In this document: one piece after another, positions 60,600-64,000 of the stretch
Position numbering within the stretch: position 1 is the first letter of the stretch
Layout: every line of letters starts with the position of its first letter
Source: Thuidium tamariscinum
Taxonomy: Eukaryota; Streptophyta; Bryopsida; Hypnales; Thuidiaceae
DNA: 64,000 nt
Assembly (NCBI GenBank): GCA_947034885.2
Contig: OX344755.2
Span: 188,501-252,500 of the forward strand
Reading direction: 5' to 3'
Program-made: the position numbers and the translations under genes
The notes under the pieces: generated by a model
Told to the model about the DNA's origin: nothing
What the model saw: the letters and a program-made list of their open reading frames with translations, nothing else
Databases searched by the model: none

Positions 60600-61020
60600 A
60601 ATTTGTATATATAAAATACAAATGAAGCTTAGAACCAAAAGAACAAGAAAGTATATATACTCCATAACATAAAATGAATATAGAACTATAAAACCAAACT
60701 CCATAGAAAGCCCTCCACATACATTCCCCAACAAGTTTTGTTTCATTGCCATCATTTGGCAAACATTATGTTTTCCAGTGCAAAGATTAGCTATTTTCTC
60801 AGGAACATTTGGTGTTGAAAGTCTCTCTCTATTCAACTTGCAATAGTTATACAATACACATCAAGCAATTGTAACAATTGCATACTTGTCAACATTGCCA
60901 CTAAATCTCTTCAAATTTTCCACCAATTCAAAGCGCCAAATGAATGCTTAATAACAATTGTGCTTCTATTGAAAGAAGCATCAAACTTCTTTCAATCTTA
61001 GAATCATGCAAGATTTGTTG
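60600..61020 (-). pseudogene. PIF/Harbinger transposase fragment (DDE_Tnp_4 type), broken
   Basis: Read on the minus strand from about 61000, the sequence gives NRSTIVIKHSFGALNWWKI, then RFSGNVDKYAIVTIA and CVLYNYCKLNRERL. This is the C-terminal signature of Harbinger transposases (R-x-x-VE-x-aFG-x-LK-x-RW..., then aCCvLHN). The blocks lie in different frames, and a stop replaces one expected Cys of the CCvLhN motif. Possible weaker upstream homology (PYLINDSVYLSHPF) continues to about 61150. The N-terminal half and the companion Myb-like gene are not seen. It is a plain DNA-transposon relic. Confidence 0.7.
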
Positions 61021-61041
61021 ACTTGCAGTCCTTCAACACGT

Positions 61042-61152
61042 ATGGATGGCTCAGAAAAACTAAATCACTAATCAAATATGGTTTCACTTAAATACTTCGA
61101 ATGGATGGCTCAGATAAACTGAATCATTAATCAAATATGGTTTCACTTAAAA
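61042..61152 (+). repeat. Two-unit tandem duplication, 59-bp period
   Basis: 'atggatggctcaga-aaact-aatcan-taatcaaatatggtttcacttaaa' occurs at 61042 and again at 61101 with a few substitutions, next to the Harbinger remnant. Confidence 0.7.
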
Positions 61153-62939
61153 GTGGCAAGTCCATTATAAGTAATGTAGGTAGCCAAAAAATATGGCCCA
61201 TTAATTTTTAGGTACATATAATGTAGGGGCAAAAAAATTGGATCTAAGAAATTGTATTAGTAGGATCTATTTGTACTACATCAAAATTATAGTATAGTAC
61301 TACGTCAGACTTAGTATACAGTAATACATTAGACTTATAGTATAGTACTTGACTACTTATAGGTCAGAATTACAGGATGAAACTTGAAATTAGTCGATGA
61401 AGGTATCCCCTACAGAATTGACAAGGTTTTAATCTTGTCAAAACTAAACAATTAACTTCAAATTGTGTGATTGGAACTTACAATAGTACTATTCACATTT
61501 TCTTATTTCTTGCATTTTGATTGGTAGGTGCTAATCCAATCAAGTGTGGCAAGTCCGGGTGCGTTTCTAAACACAAGATTTTCAGTGGCAAATGGTAGAT
61601 TTAATTTCTTTCAAATGTACAAGTGTATCAAAAATGTATCAGGATGTTGCTATTGCAGTTTTTTCATTTGCTAGTAGACATTTCTTCTTGTCTACATTTT
61701 GATATTGAGGCACATTTTCAGCACTTCATACATTTAGTACTTTCATTGACTTTGGCTTTGTGTTTTTGAACACATTCTTCATATGACTTCTAATTGTTGA
61801 ATACTGCTTTCAATTCTAATGTTTTGTGTTTGATTCATTCATACTAATTTGTGTTGAAAAATTGAATCTTTTTTTCTATGAATTTTTTCCTTGTCTTTTT
61901 TACTTTCTCATTAGTTTTTTATTTATTTTTTTCACTTACAAAAAATATAGGCTACAAAAAATTGCATTGACCTACATATTATAATTAATGATATGGATGA
62001 TTATATAGGAATTTTTTTTGCATTTGGTAATGATAGGGGCCTTTTTAATGTTGCTTAGGAGGTAAATAGGCCCTCAAAAAATACCCTTCCGCCGCATGTG
62101 GATCCCCCAAATGTAGTGAGAGTATTCTCCCCGTCCATGTATGTTACATATTATCTTCTATGACATCATAATACATGTATTGGTGGAATTCAATCCACCA
62201 AAAACATCTGTCAAATTGTCATAACCATGATGTAGCAACTAGAAAAGGCAATGCAACTATACTTGTAGTCAATTCTAAAAGATCTATCATTAGTGGAAGG
62301 TCCCTTTGAGTCTCAACCATGATGTGAAAACAATTAAAATTGCATATATTTAGGATTTTTAGTTCAATTTTTAATTAGATATTTGTTGAGATTTTTATTG
62401 ACATTTCTAAAATATCAAATATTATATGTGGCAAGAATAGGAATTAAAGGTGGCCTTAAAAGTATAATTAGAAAATTTTAAGATTTTTAAGCCATGTCAT
62501 TAATGCTCAATAACACATGTTGAGCCTATTAATATAGCCCTTGACTTCAGAAAAACAAAAGAGAGGAGTTACCAAGCCTTGGAGGCTTGGCATTGGCCTT
62601 CTTGATGCCCCCATTTGTGAACACATAGTGCTGCAACTAGAGACCTCCCAAGCCACACAAATCTTGTGATTTTCCTCCATTCCGTCTCTACAATATGGAT
62701 GACAAAAAATTACTTAGCAGTCACACATGTGAGGGGCTTATGATGATAGGACTCAAGAAAAAAATCAAGATACAACAATAAAACAAATTCCTAGCATGAT
62801 TGTTCTGTCGAACAGGTTTTTGGGTTTTGTTGTTGAATTGTCTGTCTGACGCCACATGTCGTATATGACAAGTATTTGTCATTTATGACACTTTTGTTGT
62901 TGTCCCACCCACAGATGCCTAAATTTTCAAAATTTTCTG
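61153..62939. repeat. AT-rich intergenic sequence with one dispersed repeat
   Basis: About 62020-62140 matches 7430-7590 (see there). Short repeats of 'tagtatagtac' occur near 61290-61350. No gene seen. Confidence 0.4.
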
Positions 62940-63066
62940 CCCGGTGGGCAATTCTATGTGAAAAACGTAAGCCACGTTGGCAATGGCGGCATTGGATGTG
63001 GATGCATCTAGGTGGAGTGACTATGAGTCCAAAATATTGGTCAACAACGGGTGTGGGCACATGTAG
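62940..63066 (+). pseudogene. Possible decayed BED-type zinc finger of a hAT-like transposase
   Basis: The plus-strand frame reads RWAILCEKRKPRWQWRHW, then GGVT, TTGVG and a later Cys. BED fingers of plant hAT-related proteins typically read kPkWqCkhC, GG.tR...HL, G.G...C. Here both finger cysteines would be Trp (TGG for TGT or TGC) and the RxxHL part is lost. It lies in a GC-richer patch (about 62930-63280) with no other recognisable domain. The call rests on pattern only. Confidence 0.3.
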
Positions 63067-63399
63067 ACCAAGGTTGACGAATTGTTACATTTAGAGCAAA
63101 ATCACATCCAAAATCTGGACGTCCAGACGTCCATGTGTAGCAGATGCATTGCCTACCGGACCGTGGATGCCGTCCTGAGGTCGCAGTGTTGGATGGCTTG
63201 TTGGACGTGTGGAAGGGCGGGTGGCCGCGGATGGCCAAGATGTGGCAGATAGGCGGACACACAATCAGCTCTTCAATAAGCTTTTGAACGAGTATTCCGA
63301 TGATCAATTGATTAGGCTTCTAATCCGATTACTCCAATGATGAGGTGGAGGACAATCACCCAATCAAAAATAAATAGTACGAGGGATTTAATTTTCTTT

Positions 63400-63900
63400 G
63401 TGACTAACCACACTAATATCACAAATTGAAGTTAGTACTATTAGTGATGCATGGCACATTGAGAAAAAAATTCCTTTATCACTAACCATACTAAGCCCCA
63501 AAATTGAGGTTAGTATGGTTTGTGACATATTCATATTGTGGAAAAACAATTCTTTGTCACTAATCACACTAAGCCTCAAAATTGAGGTTAGCATGGTTTG
63601 CGACATACTCATATTGTCACATTGTGGAAAAAAAATTCTTTGTCACTAAACACACTAAGCCCCAAAATTGAGGTTAGTATGGTTAGTGACATATTCATAT
63701 TGTAGTAAAAAAATCTTTTGTCATTAACCACACTAAACCACATAATTGAGGTTAATATGGTTAGTGACATATTCATATTGTGGAAAAAACATCCTTTGTC
63801 ACTAACCACACTAAGCCCCCAAATCAAGGTTAGTATGGTTAGTAACAAATTCATATTATGGAAAAAAAATTCATTTGCCACTAATTGCACTAACCCAATT
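63400..63900. repeat. 78-bp minisatellite, about 6.5 units, each an inverted repeat
   Basis: Units begin at about 63400, 63478, 63556, 63642, 63720, 63798 and 63877; the one longer gap reflects an 8-bp insertion (tcacattg). A typical unit has GTCACTAACCACACTAAGCC, then AAATTGAGG, then TTAGTATGGTTAGTGAC, so its two halves pair as a hairpin, followed by 'atattcatattgtggaaaaa'. Frames through it on both strands are by-products. It may extend a transposon end beyond the window. Confidence 0.8.
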
Positions 63901-64000
63901 TTGACCTGAAATCCATTAAGTTTTGGCCTAAAATTCGCCGAAATTTGGGTCTTAAATCCTAAAAAAGTAAAAGTGTGTTGAAGTTTACTTGAAGTCTATC

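Noticed and set aside
63400-63900. Regularly spaced repeats resembling a CRISPR array
   Set aside because: The whole 78-bp unit is repeated rather than short repeats with unique spacers, and the host is a plant.

Overview
The window is nuclear DNA from a land plant. Two multi-exon genes have short, AT-rich GT-AG introns, and one is a plant hnRNP-Q/LIF2-type RNA-binding protein gene. Long, very AT-rich intergenic stretches are packed with small non-autonomous DNA transposons (MITEs). The other gene encodes an EF-hand protein with (E)CTFxP repeats, a style I associate with flagellate eukaryotes. A piggyBac transposon is also present, which is unusual for flowering plants. I therefore lean towards a seedless plant with swimming sperm (bryophyte, lycophyte or similar); this is an inference.

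Layout. 0-4.6 kb: a 274-bp foldback, a decayed CACTA-like element containing ~80-bp repeats, and a GC-richer patch with a possible two-exon gene end (2319-3292). 4.6-15.4 kb: one intact 681-bp TTAA-flanked MITE. A second copy of the same MITE is split by a 6.6-kb piggyBac element, which is itself interrupted by a 715-bp insert with 12-bp terminal inverted repeats. 15.5-17.3 kb: a 1.4-kb giant hairpin whose arms are ~177-bp tandem repeats. 17.3-20.8 kb: AT-rich, no gene seen. 20.8-27.7 kb: a 15-exon gene for an 866-residue EF-hand protein, with a CACTA-type MITE in intron 7. 27.7-44.9 kb: no gene, but several MITE families, including a CACTA MITE nested in a third TTAA-MITE copy. 45.1-52.7 kb: an 11-exon gene for a 1499-residue protein with three RRMs, a C2H2 finger and a dsRNA-binding domain. 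52.7-56.6 kb: moderate-GC DNA with possible exons only. 56.6-64 kb: more MITEs, a PIF/Harbinger transposase remnant, a weak BED-finger remnant and a 78-bp minisatellite.

Both gene models were built by hand from splice sites. Every exon joins in frame, giving 867 and 1500 codons including the stop, which is strong internal support. Their first and last exons are the least certain parts. The two genes show no functional link. Most of the remaining sequence is layers of class II transposons inserted into one another, and in two cases an uninterrupted sister copy in the same window shows the pre-insertion site. I recognised no LTR retrotransposon or virus-like element.
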